Notes: generated from the sequence alone by a model not told the origin. Numbered from the stretch's first letter, positions 42,336 through 52,700 are shown. The stretch: DNA of 64,000 nucleotides from DT-110 sp964342305 (GCA_964342305.1 CAYFGK010000011.1:1-64000), one strand, 5' to 3'. Made by a program: numbers and translations.

Positions 42336-45300
42336 ATGCAACGACTGTTTACGCTCCTCTGCCTGGTTCTTCCCTGGGCAGTAGCCGGGCAATCTAATGA
42401 GGCGTACTTTATTCAATACCCAAGCCTCACACCCGATGGATCTACTATTATTTTCAGCCACGATAGTGACCTGTGGTCCGTTCCATCCGATGGAGGAATG
42501 GCTTCGCGCCTTACCGCTATGGATGGCCAGGAAACCCACCCGATGGTGTCGCCCGACGGTACCTGGATCGCTTTTTCCAGCGACCAATACGGCAACAACG
42601 ATGTCTACCGAATGCCCATTAACGGCGGTCCGGTAGTGCAATTAACCTTCCATCAGGGTTCTGACCGGGTAAGTTCCTGGTCGTGGGATAGCCAGACCAT
42701 CTACTTTTCCTCCAATCGCGAGAACCGAACGGCTTCCTTTGCCATTCCCGCGGAGGGCGGCACTCCAACCCGAATCTTTGATCACTACTTCAATAACGAC
42801 CATCACCTGGTGCCCCACCCGGATGGTCAGCGTTTCTTTTTTAACGAAAGTTGGGAAAGTGACAACTTCGCTAACCGCAAAGGCTATAAAGGAGCCTTCA
42901 ATCCCGATCTGAAGTCCTACTCACCGGCCACCGGGACCTTCCAGACCTATACCGACTGGGAAGGGAAAGACTTCAAAGCGACCATCGATCAGGATGGGAA
43001 CATCTACTTCCTCAGCGATGAGCACAACGGAGAATATAATCTGTACCAGCTCACCGATCAGGGTAAAAAACGCCTGACCAACTTTGCTACCGCTGCCTTT
43101 TGGCCCAATGTAAGTGCCGATGGCAGCCGCATTGTGTTCCGGCGCGATTATCAGTTATGGATCTACGATGTAGCCAGCAAAAAGGCCAAACCCGTAGCGG
43201 TTCAGCTTACGCAAAATAGCACCCTGGCCAAAGATCAGGACTTTAAAGCAGGGGGCAACGTCACGGCTTTTGATGTGGCGCCCGACGGTAAAAAGATGGC
43301 TTTCGTTTCCCGGGGTGAACTCTTCGCCTCCGATATCGAAGGGAAATACATCCGCCACCTGGCCACCAACCCCCGCGAACGCGTGAAGGAAGTGTACTGG
43401 CTGGCCGATAGTGAAACCCTCGTGTACAGCCAGACGGTTGGTGGATACACCAATTGGTTCTCACAACCTGCCCACGGAAACGGCACGGAGAAGGCCCTGA
43501 CCGACGACGATCAAAACAATCGCCTCCTGAGCTTCAACAGCGACCGATCCAAGGCGGTATATCTTAGCGGACGCGAGGAAGTACGCCTGATGGATATGGA
43601 ATCCATGGAGTCCGAGACTATCTTCCGGGAGGAGCTGTGGGGCTTCTACAACGACTGGCCACGCTTTGCTCACGATGACCGGCATATTCTGATCACGGCC
43701 TATCGTGATTTTGAGCAGGACCTGATCTGGTACGACCTGGAAACGGAAACCCTGACCAACCTGACCCAAACGGGGGTCACCGAAGCAGCACCTTTTTTGT
43801 CCCCCGATGGTAAATACATCTACTTTACATCCAATCCAACCGAGCCGTCGTATCCATTCGGCCTGCAGGATCCCAATATTTACCGCATGCAGCTGCAGGC
43901 CTTTGACGATCCCTACCGCAGCGATAAGTACGATGCCCTTTTTGCGGAAGCAGACAAAAAAGAAGAGAAAAAAGATACCACCGAGGCGGAAGAAACTCCC
44001 GACCCCATCACCATCGATATGGACGGGCTGATGGATCGCATAGAGCGCGTGGGGCCGTCCTTCGGCAGCCAGAATAATCCCTGGATCTGGCAAAAGGACG
44101 ACGAGACGGTGATGGTTTTCGCATCCAATCACGACGAGGGGCAAACCAAATTATGGAAGACCACCTTTAAACCCTTTGAACGCCCCAAAACAGAGGCCAT
44201 CAAAGGGGCCAATACCGGCAATACCAATATTATTACTGCCAAGGGCAAGCAATTTTTGTTGGTGCGGGGAGATATCCACAGTCTGAATGTGGCCGGTGGC
44301 TCCACCAAAAAGATCGAGCTGGATCACACCTTCCGACGCAACCTCAATAATGAGTTCCGGCAGATGTACTATGAAACCTGGGCCAACCTGGAAGAGAATT
44401 TCTACAACGAGGATTTTCACGGGGTCGACTGGGATGCTATGCGCGACCGCTATGCCACCTTCCTGCCCTACCTGAACGAACGCAATGATTTACGCCGACT
44501 GCTCAACGATTTGCTCGGCGAGTTGAATACCAGCCACTTTGGGTTTAGTACGTTCGGACGGGAAGAAGGAACTTACTACGGATCTCGTACGCTGGCCACC
44601 GGTATTCAGTTTAGTAAGGATAACCCTTTCGAAGTAGAGCGCCTGATCGCCAAAACACCCGCGGTACTGGCCAGCCACCCCATTGAACCGGGTGATGTGC
44701 TCACCGCCGTCAACGGACGACCCGTGATTACCTCCCAAAACCGGGAAGCTTACTTTGTGCAGCCTTCCTCCGACGAGGAACTGGCCCTCACCTTCCGGCG
44801 GGGCGACAGTACCTTCGTAGCCAAATTGCACCCCACCAGCTACACCTCCGAACGCAGTGCCCGCTACGACGAATGGATGGAAGCTAACCAGGCGTACATC
44901 GACGAAAAATCAGATGAGCGCATTGCGTACGTGCACATGCGCAACATGGGCGGCGGGGAGCTGGATCACTTTCTGCGGCAGATGGTCTCCAAAGAGCGCA
45001 ACCGCGATGGTATCATCCTCGATCTGCGCTGGAACACGGGCGGAAACGTCCACGATCGCGTACTGGAGTTCCTATCGCGCCGTCCGTACCTGCAGTGGAA
45101 ATACCGTGGAGGAGAATTGGCCGACCAACCCAACTTCTCGCCGGCCACCAAACCGATCGTACTTCTCATCAACGAGCAAAGCCTGAGTGATGCTGAAATG
45201 ACCTCGGCCGGGTTCAAGGAGCTGGGCCTGGGTACCATCATAGGTACGGAAACGTACCGCTGGATCATCTTCACCTCCGGAAATGGCCTGGTGGATGGTT

Positions 45301-45473
45301 CGTTTTACCGGCTACCATCCTGGGGATGCTACACCCTGGATGGTGACAACCTGGAAAAGACCGGGGTAGCGCCGGATATCACCGTTGGCGAGACCTTCGA
45401 AAATCGCCTGGAGGGACAGCAACCACAGCTGGATCGGGCGATTTCGGAGATCATGAAGCAGCTGAAAAATTAA
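42336..45473 (+). CDS. Tricorn-like S41 protease
   Basis: A 1,045-residue exported protein (signal MQRLFTLLCLVLPWAVAGQ). Residues about 25-540 form WD40/TolB-like propeller blades (SLTPDGSTIIFSHDSDLWSV, MVSPDGTWIAFSS, FLSPDGKYIYFTS). Then come a charged linker (KKEEKKDTTEAEETPD), a helical bundle near 675, a PDZ domain near 765-835 (EPGDVLTAVNGRPV) and the S41 catalytic core, with the Ser-Asp pair in INEQSLSDAEM near 950 and EKTGVAPDI. The order matches tricorn protease, which cuts oligopeptides to small products. Single gene. Confidence 0.92.
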   Translation: MQRLFTLLCLVLPWAVAGQSNEAYFIQYPSLTPDGSTIIFSHDSDLWSVPSDGGMASRLTAMDGQETHPMVSPDGTWIAFSSDQYGNNDVYRMPINGGPVVQLTFHQGSDRVSSWSWDSQTIYFSSNRENRTASFAIPAEGGTPTRIFDHYFNNDHHLVPHPDGQRFFFNESWESDNFANRKGYKGAFNPDLKSYSPATGTFQTYTDWEGKDFKATIDQDGNIYFLSDEHNGEYNLYQLTDQGKKRLTNFATAAFWPNVSADGSRIVFRRDYQLWIYDVASKKAKPVAVQLTQNSTLAKDQDFKAGGNVTAFDVAPDGKKMAFVSRGELFASDIEGKYIRHLATNPRERVKEVYWLADSETLVYSQTVGGYTNWFSQPAHGNGTEKALTDDDQNNRLLSFNSDRSKAVYLSGREEVRLMDMESMESETIFREELWGFYNDWPRFAHDDRHILITAYRDFEQDLIWYDLETETLTNLTQTGVTEAAPFLSPDGKYIYFTSNPTEPSYPFGLQDPNIYRMQLQAFDDPYRSDKYDALFAEADKKEEKKDTTEAEETPDPITIDMDGLMDRIERVGPSFGSQNNPWIWQKDDETVMVFASNHDEGQTKLWKTTFKPFERPKTEAIKGANTGNTNIITAKGKQFLLVRGDIHSLNVAGGSTKKIELDHTFRRNLNNEFRQMYYETWANLEENFYNEDFHGVDWDAMRDRYATFLPYLNERNDLRRLLNDLLGELNTSHFGFSTFGREEGTYYGSRTLATGIQFSKDNPFEVERLIAKTPAVLASHPIEPGDVLTAVNGRPVITSQNREAYFVQPSSDEELALTFRRGDSTFVAKLHPTSYTSERSARYDEWMEANQAYIDEKSDERIAYVHMRNMGGGELDHFLRQMVSKERNRDGIILDLRWNTGGNVHDRVLEFLSRRPYLQWKYRGGELADQPNFSPATKPIVLLINEQSLSDAEMTSAGFKELGLGTIIGTETYRWIIFTSGNGLVDGSFYRLPSWGCYTLDGDNLEKTGVAPDITVGETFENRLEGQQPQLDRAISEIMKQLKN

Positions 45474-45479
45474 AGCAAT

Positions 45480-45660
45480 GTGAGGTTGGGGCTAAGGTGT
45501 TTGCTGAATAACTGAATGTCACAACCTCACGATGTATTCGGTAGAGGGTATAAGGTAGTAGGACACACTTTTATCCCGATACCCTATACCTACTACTCTG
45601 TACCGGGAGGTTGGGCTTTGACTATCATAAATTTACGGATAATTTTGTGCTCAACCTCCC
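45480..45660. repeat. Composite two-hairpin element, copy 2
   Basis: Hairpin one: perfect arms GTGAGGTTG/CAACCTCAC with 33-nt loop (45480-45530). Hairpin two: GGGAGGTTG/CAACCTCCC with 38-nt loop (45605-45660). A GGTA-rich spacer lies between. Same order and spacing as 38989-39174. Confidence 0.8.
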
Positions 45661-45670
45661 GTTAAAGCTG

Positions 45671-45709
45671 AGTACTCTGTAACCTAAGTAACTTTGATTA
45701 CAGAGTACT
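45671..45709 (+). promoter_or_regulatory. Promoter box inside a 12-bp inverted repeat
   Basis: AGTACTCTGTAA (45671-45682) and its exact complement (45698-45709) flank TAACTTTG (45689-45696), which fits the TAnnTTTG consensus. A palindrome around the -7 box suggests a regulator site or an RNA hairpin. Confidence 0.45.
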
Positions 45710-45711
45710 GA

Positions 45712-45763
45712 GCGGGGAAAAGACTCAAATCACGAATTGGCAACAGGCTTTTCCCCGCTTTTT
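45712..45763 (+). terminator. Intrinsic terminator in the SCP2 leader
   Basis: Perfect 11-bp arms GCGGGGAAAAG/CTTTTCCCCGC with a 25-nt loop, then TTTTTC. With the promoter box just upstream it would give a transcript of only about 65 nt, about 65 bp short of the SCP2 gene. Confidence 0.65.
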
Positions 45764-45827
45764 CTATTTTTAGGCGCCTTTTTTTTGCCACCCCCGGTGG
45801 CATCTCCTTTACATAAATGTGCCGACT

Positions 45828-46124
45828 ATGAGTTTACAAACTATTACTGAACAGTTTCAGGCCCAGGCCAACAAAGCGCCGGCCATGGAAAAGACCCTCA
45901 AGTTCGTTTTCGAGGAGGGCGTTGTATTCCTCGATATGACGGGTGAGACCCCTTCCGTAACCAATGACGACCGGGAAGCTGATTGCACGATCATCACCTC
46001 CGTTAAAACCCTCGATGCCCTGCGCAAAGGGGAGTTGAATCCCATGATGGCCGTAATGAGCGGGAAGGTCAAGATCAAGGGCGATATGGGTGTAGCGATG
46101 AAGCTACAGTCCCTGTTGAGTTAG
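45828..46124 (+). CDS. SCP2 sterol-binding-domain protein
   Basis: A 98-residue single-domain SCP2 protein. The family binds sterols, fatty acyl chains or other lipids in a hydrophobic tunnel. Recognised from the ending LNPMMAVMSGKVKIKGDMGVAMKLQSLL and the middle DREADCTIITSVKTLDALRKGE. ATG at 45828 is chosen over an upstream in-frame GTG. Cytosolic by absence of a signal. Its leader carries a promoter and a terminator, so transcription may be conditional. Confidence 0.9.
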   Translation: MSLQTITEQFQAQANKAPAMEKTLKFVFEEGVVFLDMTGETPSVTNDDREADCTIITSVKTLDALRKGELNPMMAVMSGKVKIKGDMGVAMKLQSLLS

Positions 46125-46133
46125 GGGTGGACT

Positions 46134-46199
46134 GCCTGTAAAAACAGATGGGTCGGTACTTCGCCGTAGCGAAGTACCGACCCATCTGTTTTTACAGGC
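46134..46199. terminator. 66-bp hairpin after SCP2, 31-bp perfect arms
   Basis: Arms 46134-46164 (begins GCCTGTAAAAACAGATGGG) and 46169-46199 are perfectly complementary with a 4-nt loop CGTA, starting 10 bp after the SCP2 stop. A- and T-tracts inside the arms allow termination on either strand. Confidence 0.7.
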
Positions 46200-46265
46200 C
46201 GAGTTGCACTTGGCCTTTCATTCCATGCTTAGGTGGTATTTTGCTGCTCTACATCTTTAATCACC

Positions 46266-46745
46266 TTACTCGCAAAATGACATATATGAATTCACCTGAT
46301 GGGTAAAGAAGGCTTTTACCACCTCATTATTGAAATCTTCATCCGATAGACCATACAGCAAATTAGTGACGTAGTCTGGTCCCATGGCATTAAGCCGATC
46401 GGGATCAATGGTTGAAAAAAAGCCAGGCCTTGAATTACCGCATTCGAAAAATGCTCCCAAAATTTGTGGTGAAGTCGCAAAGGAGTTATCAACTGTTTCT
46501 ATGAAGTGAGCATAATCAATATTACAATACCCTCTTTGATCAATCATTTTCCTCCATTCCATTCGGGAAGATTCTTCAATGACATCTTCATCTAACAGAT
46601 ATGCCTCGAAAGCTCGCGTAAATTCCAGGTAGTCAAACTCGGAAAGCTCTTGATATTCGTTCATTGCGCGAATAAAGCACAAATCCTCTCGCGGGTGACA
46701 AGATCCAAAAACCAAAAAAAGAACCAGTACTAATAAAAACCTCAT
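46266..46745 (-). CDS. Small lipoprotein of unknown function
   Basis: A 159-residue protein with a lipoprotein signal (MRFLLVLVLFLVFGSC, lipobox cysteine at 16). The body is acidic and mostly helical with several cysteines (C22, C73, C102 and the penultimate C158). I do not recognise a family. It is AT-rich compared with its neighbours and stands alone between two long palindromes, which may mean recent acquisition. Confidence 0.6.
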   Translation of the reverse strand: MRFLLVLVLFLVFGSCHPREDLCFIRAMNEYQELSEFDYLEFTRAFEAYLLDEDVIEESSRMEWRKMIDQRGYCNIDYAHFIETVDNSFATSPQILGAFFECGNSRPGFFSTIDPDRLNAMGPDYVTNLLYGLSDEDFNNEVVKAFFTHQVNSYMSFCE

Positions 46746-46828
46746 TAGGGTAAGGTAAAAATCTAAGGAGACACCCCAAAACTAACCAAGTAAATAACCT
46801 CAAACCTCAGACCCCAAACCTCAAACCT

Positions 46829-46892
46829 TCGCAAAAAACAGGCTGGCCCCGGTTTCGCCATGGCGAAACCGGGGCCAGCCTGTTTTTTGCGA
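46829..46892. terminator. Perfect 64-bp palindrome
   Basis: A 32-bp sequence starting TCGCAAAAAACAGGCTGGCC is followed immediately by its exact reverse complement. It starts 8 bp past the minus-strand DUF5916 stop and, as at 25831, is preceded on that strand by GGGGGATTG. Inner A/T tracts fit a bidirectional terminator. A short CCTCAAA heptamer run abuts it at about 46797-46828. Confidence 0.75.
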
Positions 46893-46900
46893 CAATCCCC

Positions 46901-49432
46901 CTACTGCCCCGAACGACGCTGCTGTGTCATTGACATCGACATCATCCTATCCTGGGCATCAAAATCAAGCTCGATCGGCGCGCGACGACGCACGATGGAA
47001 TTGTAATCCAGGAAGTAGATCAATTTCATGGAGATACTATTGGTTTGCGGATTGTCGAAAAGGTTCGATACATTATCCAGATAATTCAGATTGACCTGAT
47101 CGCCGTCGTTAAGAATGGCATTCTTCCACACAATGAATAAGTCACTGCCCGGGGCAAAGCGCCAGCGGTAGACCATATCCACGTTAAAGGCATTAAAGTT
47201 GGTATTCCGGTTTTCTGCGTACTCCGTTGTCCCCAATCGGCCGTCTTCCTCCAATATGTGATAGGAGTCGTACTCAACCTTTGACCAATAATGCCGCAAC
47301 CGCAGGGTCAGGGCCATATTCTCGTTGAAGGTGTACCCGGTGTTGAAGGTGTTCTCTACGGTACGCACATCACGGCGGCCGAAAATAATATCTTCATCCA
47401 GTCCGTCTTTCTTTTCGATCTTATCCACATAACCCACATCGCCGGCTTCCAGGGTGCTCCGCATTTGGAGGCTCATATTAAACTTATCGCTTACGCGAAA
47501 ACGGGGCGACACCATAATACTGGTGGTATTGCGCCCGGCTTCTCCGAAGTTTTGGAGGCGTCCGTTCAGGCTGACGCGGATTCGCTTGCGGCTGTCGGTT
47601 CCCATCCAGAAACCAACGTTATTCATAGTGGGATTACGGTAAAAACGTCCCGGTGTGCGGGGCTCAAAATAATCGAAACTAGCACCCGGACGGGTAAAGG
47701 TCCAGGCATTTACTTCCCAGAAGTTCTTTAATTGCCCCCATACATAGGCTTCCACGCCAAAGCTGACAAACTCATCGGGGTTGTACAACCGCTCGTAGCC
47801 CATCCAGGCTCCGAAGGAAAACTGATTGAAGGGGCCCAGTCCATCGTAGAAATTGTAGTTGGTCGAGAAATTTATGTTGCGGGAGTTATTATTGAATAGG
47901 AACCCCATATCGTTGGGGTCATACGTATCGCTCTCCTCGGAATACATGATTCCGAAGTTAAAGTTTCCGTTAAGCTTGCGGGTCCCCAGGTTGAAGGCAT
48001 GTCCCAGATCGGTATTATCCGTAAAATATTTCTGGCTGAGTTTAAAGCTGGCATCCACACCGAAACTCTGCTTTTTATTGCGCAATTCCGTGACGGCTCC
48101 CGTCACATTGGCATCGTAAGCCGCTCCATCGCGCATTACCGTGGTATTGATCAGCGTGACGTAGGAGTTATTGGGCAGGTTCTGGTCGAAGACCAACACA
48201 TTGTAGTTGGTGAGCGGGTCGGTCAGAATATCCCGGGTGCCTGATTCTTCGCTACGTACCCTGGCGTAGGTGGGTTTTGAGGTGGCATTAAAGAAACCAA
48301 TACCCAGCCCTTTTTTCGTGCGACCCGATATTTTAGTGGCGTTTACCAATTGCGATTGGGCGGGATTCTCGATGATCTCTTCGTCACCGACCAATTGGTC
48401 CTCCACGTCACCGCCATAAATTGGGCGTCCGCCCACACGACGAGAATAGAAAAGTCCGCCCTTATTGAAGAGCTCAATACCCTCGGTAAAGAATTGCCGG
48501 TTCTCATCGAAACGAACCTCGAATGGCCCGAGGTTGAGTACCTGATTATCGGATTGTGCCTCCCCGAAGTCGGGAATGAGGGTCATATCCAGGGTAAAGG
48601 CATCATTGATACCGTATTTAATATCCATACCACCGTTGATGGAATGGCCAAAGCTGTTGGCCTGGCCCGGCTCGCTGTACATCTGGCCGTAAACGGCTAC
48701 GAAGGGTGTTGCCTGCAGGCGGATGGGGGATTTAATATTCTCGATACCGTTGATCACCCCGGCCTGATTCAGAAAACCATTTACATCGGGTTTGATCTCA
48801 CTCCAGAAACTCTTTTCCTGTTCGCGCTGGATCAGGCGACCAAAATTGATGTGCCAGCGTTGCACATCCGTTTTTGGGAAACGCAGAGCGGCATAGGGAA
48901 TAAACATTTCCGACACCCACCCATCGGGCGTAATCCGGGCCTTGCTCTCCCATACGGCATCCCAGCTTTCATCCTCGCCGAATACCGAGTATTTGGCATC
49001 AAATTGGACACCGGCCGGTGTAAGGATGAAACTCACACCGTTAATACCGCCCATGTAGGGATCGATAAATACACCGAACCAGTCGGTATTCCCAAAGTTG
49101 TCGCGCTGAGATAATTCTTTTTGGATGCCGGTGGGCTCTTCGTCGTGGAGCATGGCCCCCACGTAGATCCCAAGGTTGTCGTACACGATCTTCACCTCGG
49201 TTCGTTGGGAGGCATCTTTGCCGGGCTTCGGGTCAAGAGTGGTAAAGCCAGTAGTGGCCGGTGCGTCGGCCCAGACATCTTCGTTGAGGAAGCCATCAAT
49301 TTCCATGGCTTGCTGTGTGCGCACGGTTTGCATCTCTTTTTTTACCGCAGGCTGTTCTGTCTTTTTTTGAGCTTTTGCCGAAAGGCACATACACAGAATG
49401 GCCAGGGTAAGGCAGGTCGAGGTGATTTTCAT
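46901..49432 (-). CDS. DUF5916 outer-membrane protein with CBM9-like domain
   Basis: An 843-residue member of the same family as 36057-38309. The signal peptide is MKITSTCLTLAILCMCLSAKAQ. The CBM9-like domain covers about residues 35-230 (QAMEIDGFLNEDVWADAPATTGF), then SDNQVLNLGPFEVRFDENRQFFTEGIELFNKGG, the DUF5916 hallmark, and a long beta-rich barrel-like half. Role unknown; family members sit in the outer membrane. A TTTT-GCCGAAAGGC motif falls inside the signal-peptide codons (49377-49386). Confidence 0.86.
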   Translation of the reverse strand: MKITSTCLTLAILCMCLSAKAQKKTEQPAVKKEMQTVRTQQAMEIDGFLNEDVWADAPATTGFTTLDPKPGKDASQRTEVKIVYDNLGIYVGAMLHDEEPTGIQKELSQRDNFGNTDWFGVFIDPYMGGINGVSFILTPAGVQFDAKYSVFGEDESWDAVWESKARITPDGWVSEMFIPYAALRFPKTDVQRWHINFGRLIQREQEKSFWSEIKPDVNGFLNQAGVINGIENIKSPIRLQATPFVAVYGQMYSEPGQANSFGHSINGGMDIKYGINDAFTLDMTLIPDFGEAQSDNQVLNLGPFEVRFDENRQFFTEGIELFNKGGLFYSRRVGGRPIYGGDVEDQLVGDEEIIENPAQSQLVNATKISGRTKKGLGIGFFNATSKPTYARVRSEESGTRDILTDPLTNYNVLVFDQNLPNNSYVTLINTTVMRDGAAYDANVTGAVTELRNKKQSFGVDASFKLSQKYFTDNTDLGHAFNLGTRKLNGNFNFGIMYSEESDTYDPNDMGFLFNNNSRNINFSTNYNFYDGLGPFNQFSFGAWMGYERLYNPDEFVSFGVEAYVWGQLKNFWEVNAWTFTRPGASFDYFEPRTPGRFYRNPTMNNVGFWMGTDSRKRIRVSLNGRLQNFGEAGRNTTSIMVSPRFRVSDKFNMSLQMRSTLEAGDVGYVDKIEKKDGLDEDIIFGRRDVRTVENTFNTGYTFNENMALTLRLRHYWSKVEYDSYHILEEDGRLGTTEYAENRNTNFNAFNVDMVYRWRFAPGSDLFIVWKNAILNDGDQVNLNYLDNVSNLFDNPQTNSISMKLIYFLDYNSIVRRRAPIELDFDAQDRMMSMSMTQQRRSGQ

Positions 49433-49761
49433 CGGGTGAACGTTAGTTGGTTAAGTCGGGTACCAGGAGGCCATCTGAACAATTCCGGATAGCTTCTGAT
49501 AGTAGTACTTCAATGTTATCAGAAAGTTACAGATGTACCTTACTTTAAAAGGGGTGTGCGGGTGTTGTGTACCTTTATTAAAAAAAGGACAATATCTAAT
49601 CCGTCAGGTTGCATCCTTGGCGAACCGAATTTTGTACCTTGTTTTTACCATTGCTTAAAGATAGGCTCTTCCGGGACCGGCTGTTGTACCGTAAGGCGAT
49701 GAAAAAGGGCGATAGGTAGATTTTCGTAACTTCCGCGCGGCATCAAAGGAATGATTGAGGC
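49433..49761. other. Divergent intergenic region
   Basis: 329 bp between two divergent genes. No TAnnTTTG box, repeat or gene could be supported; promoters of both genes must lie here. Confidence 0.5.
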
Positions 49762-52700
49762 TTGAAGTACCTAATTCCACATTTCATTCAGGAAAAACTC
49801 GAGCAGCATGAATGGCATGGAGAAATGCCAGCCTATGCTTTGTTTCTCGATCTCAGCGGCTTCACGCCACTGACCGAGACCCTGATGGATAAAGGGAACC
49901 CCGGTGCGGAGGAGTTATCCATCATTCTCAACGATATTTTCGGTCCCCTGGTCCACATCGTCTATGAACGCGGAGGCTTTATACCCTACTTTGCCGGTGA
50001 TGCTTTCACGGCAATTTTCCCCGAATCCGACGACCCGGCATTGCAGACCAACCTGGCTTGTCTCGACGCGGCCCTTACGGCCCGCAATTACTTTGAAGAT
50101 CGCGATTACCAGTTTGGTATGTTCACCATCGGATTGAAGATCGGACTTTCGTTCGGCCCCGTCGAATGGGGTATTGTGGGACGTCACCAACGCGCCTACT
50201 ACTTTCGCGGTGCCCCCATCGACACTAGTGCTTCCTGCCAGGCTTTCGCCAAAAACAAAGATTTTTCACTGGTAATGGACGAATCGTTTCGCCAGCGGGG
50301 TATCCCCGACTCCATTACCCTCACCGACCTGGAGCCGGGTTTCTATGGTCTGACTCCCGAAAGTAAGCTACCCAGCCAGGCCCGGGAGATCGAATTGCCA
50401 CCCCTTACCGAGGGGGTAGCCCGCCAGTTTCTGCCCGAAGCCGTTGCCAATTACCAGCAGGAAGGCGAATTCCGCTCCGTTTGTGCCGTTTTCATCAGTT
50501 TCGACGGTATCTCGGATCACCGTCTGCTCAACCGATTTACCAGTGATGTACTGGAGCAAATGTCCAACTTCAGTGGCTATTTCAAAGAAATTGATTTCGG
50601 CGATAAAGGCGGTGTCCTGGTCGGCTTTTTCGGAGCCCCCGTCTCCTTCGAAAATAATGTGGAACGGGCCCTTGAGTTCATCTACGTCCTGAATCAGGAT
50701 CTGGAGGATTTGCGACAGCGATACAACTTCCGGTACCGGGTGGGGATTACGGAGGGTACCGCTTACACGGGCATTGTCGGTGGTGAAGAACGCTGCCAAT
50801 ACGCAGCCGTAGGCAATCGTGTAAACCTGGCCGCGCGCCTGATGATGTATGCCGACTGGGGTGAGGTATTAGTTGATGCCGAGATTCGCAAAAATCCCTA
50901 CTTTCATTTTCAGCACAAGGGAGATATCAAGTACAAGGGAATAGAAGGTACTATCCCTACCTTCAAAATGGTGGGAAAAAACGATTCGTACTACAGTGCC
51001 TACGAAGGGGCCATGGTGGGGCGGGACGAAGAGGTACAACTTCTTATCGACTTTTCCCAACCCATCTTCGATGGTAAAAGTACCGGGATCGCTCAGATAT
51101 TCGGAGAAGCCGGTATCGGAAAAAGCCGCCTCACCCACGAGCTGCGAAAGGCACTGGAAAGCACCGATCGTATCCAGTGGTTCGTTTGCCAGACCGACCA
51201 GATCCTGAAGAAACCCTTTAACCCGTTTGTGTTTTTCCTGCGCAATTATTTCGATCAATCGCCCGATGGTAGTTCGGAGGAAAACACGGACCACTTCGAA
51301 CGGCGTTTCACTACCTTACTCAAACAGCTCGATGGTATTGACCACCCTGATGCCAGTGAGCTACAGGAAGAATTGGTCCGGACCAAATCCGTACTCGCCG
51401 CCTTGCTGGGTATCGTTTACTTCGATTCCCTGTGGGAGCAACTCGACGCCAAAGGACGCTACCGGAACACCGTCCAGGCAATCATCAACCTCATGCTGAG
51501 CGAATCCCTGATCAGGCCCTGCGTGGTCGAACTGGAGGATGCACACTGGCTCGATGATAACTCTCTGGAGCTGGTTCAGGAGTTGGTTCGCAACCTGCCC
51601 CGCTACCCGGTTCTGCTGATCATCACGTCCCGCTATCTGGACGATGGGAGCAAACCCGAATTTTTTCCCATCGATACCCTCACGGAGATGCATTTACCGG
51701 TCATTGATATTGACCTGAACTTCCTGAATTCGGATGCCGCCCGCCAGTTTGCCGAATTCCATCTGCGGGGACCTATCAGCGATTCATTTTTCACGATGCT
51801 CCTGAGGACCACCAACTCCAACCCCTTCTACCTCCAGCAGCTGCTCGAGTATTTTGGCGAACAGGAATTTCTTGTACAAAAAGATGGTAAATGGATGCTG
51901 GCCGATGAGCACATCCAGTTGTCGAGCTCCATCAATTCGATCCTGACCGCCCGCATCGATCGGCTATCAACACTAGTGAAAGAAACAGTCAAAGCCGCTG
52001 CCGTCATCGGCCGGGAGTTTGAAGTACCTATTTTGACGGAAGTCATGAAATCCCACCACGATTTTTCCGGCCAGAATGGAGATACCGGAAAGCTGCTTAC
52101 CGAGCAGATCCGAGTAGCGGAAGACGGGCAGATCTGGCAGGCCATGAGTGAGTTACGGTATATCTTCCGGCACTCTCTGTTGCGGGAAGCAGCCTACAAT
52201 ATGCAGTTACGAACCCGCCTGCAGCAGCTGCACCGCCAGATCGCCGAGGCCATCGAGCGACTCTACCCCGAAAAGCTCGAAGAACGCTACGTCGACCTGG
52301 CCTTCCACTACGAACAGGCCGGTGTTTTTGATAAAACCTGTGATTACCTGCGCAAAGCTGCCGATCATGCCCGACGGAATTTTCAGAATCAGCAGGCTCT
52401 CGAATTTTACGAGAAACTGCTCGAAAAACTGGAGGAAAAATCCGATTCAGCCCACCAGATCAAGACCCTGATCAGCAAGGGCCGGGTACTGGAATTGATT
52501 GGTGAATGGGAAGAATGCGAAGCAGTGTACCGGGAGGCTTTGGCTCTTGCCAAAAAACTCAGGGACGTCTTGCTGCTAGGCACTACCCACAATAGCCTGG
52601 GACAGGTATTGCTACTCAAAGGTGATTACGATGATGCCCAGGATCGGCTCCAAACTGCTGAACGACTCTTTGAATCCGTGGAAGACCAATCGGGTATCGT

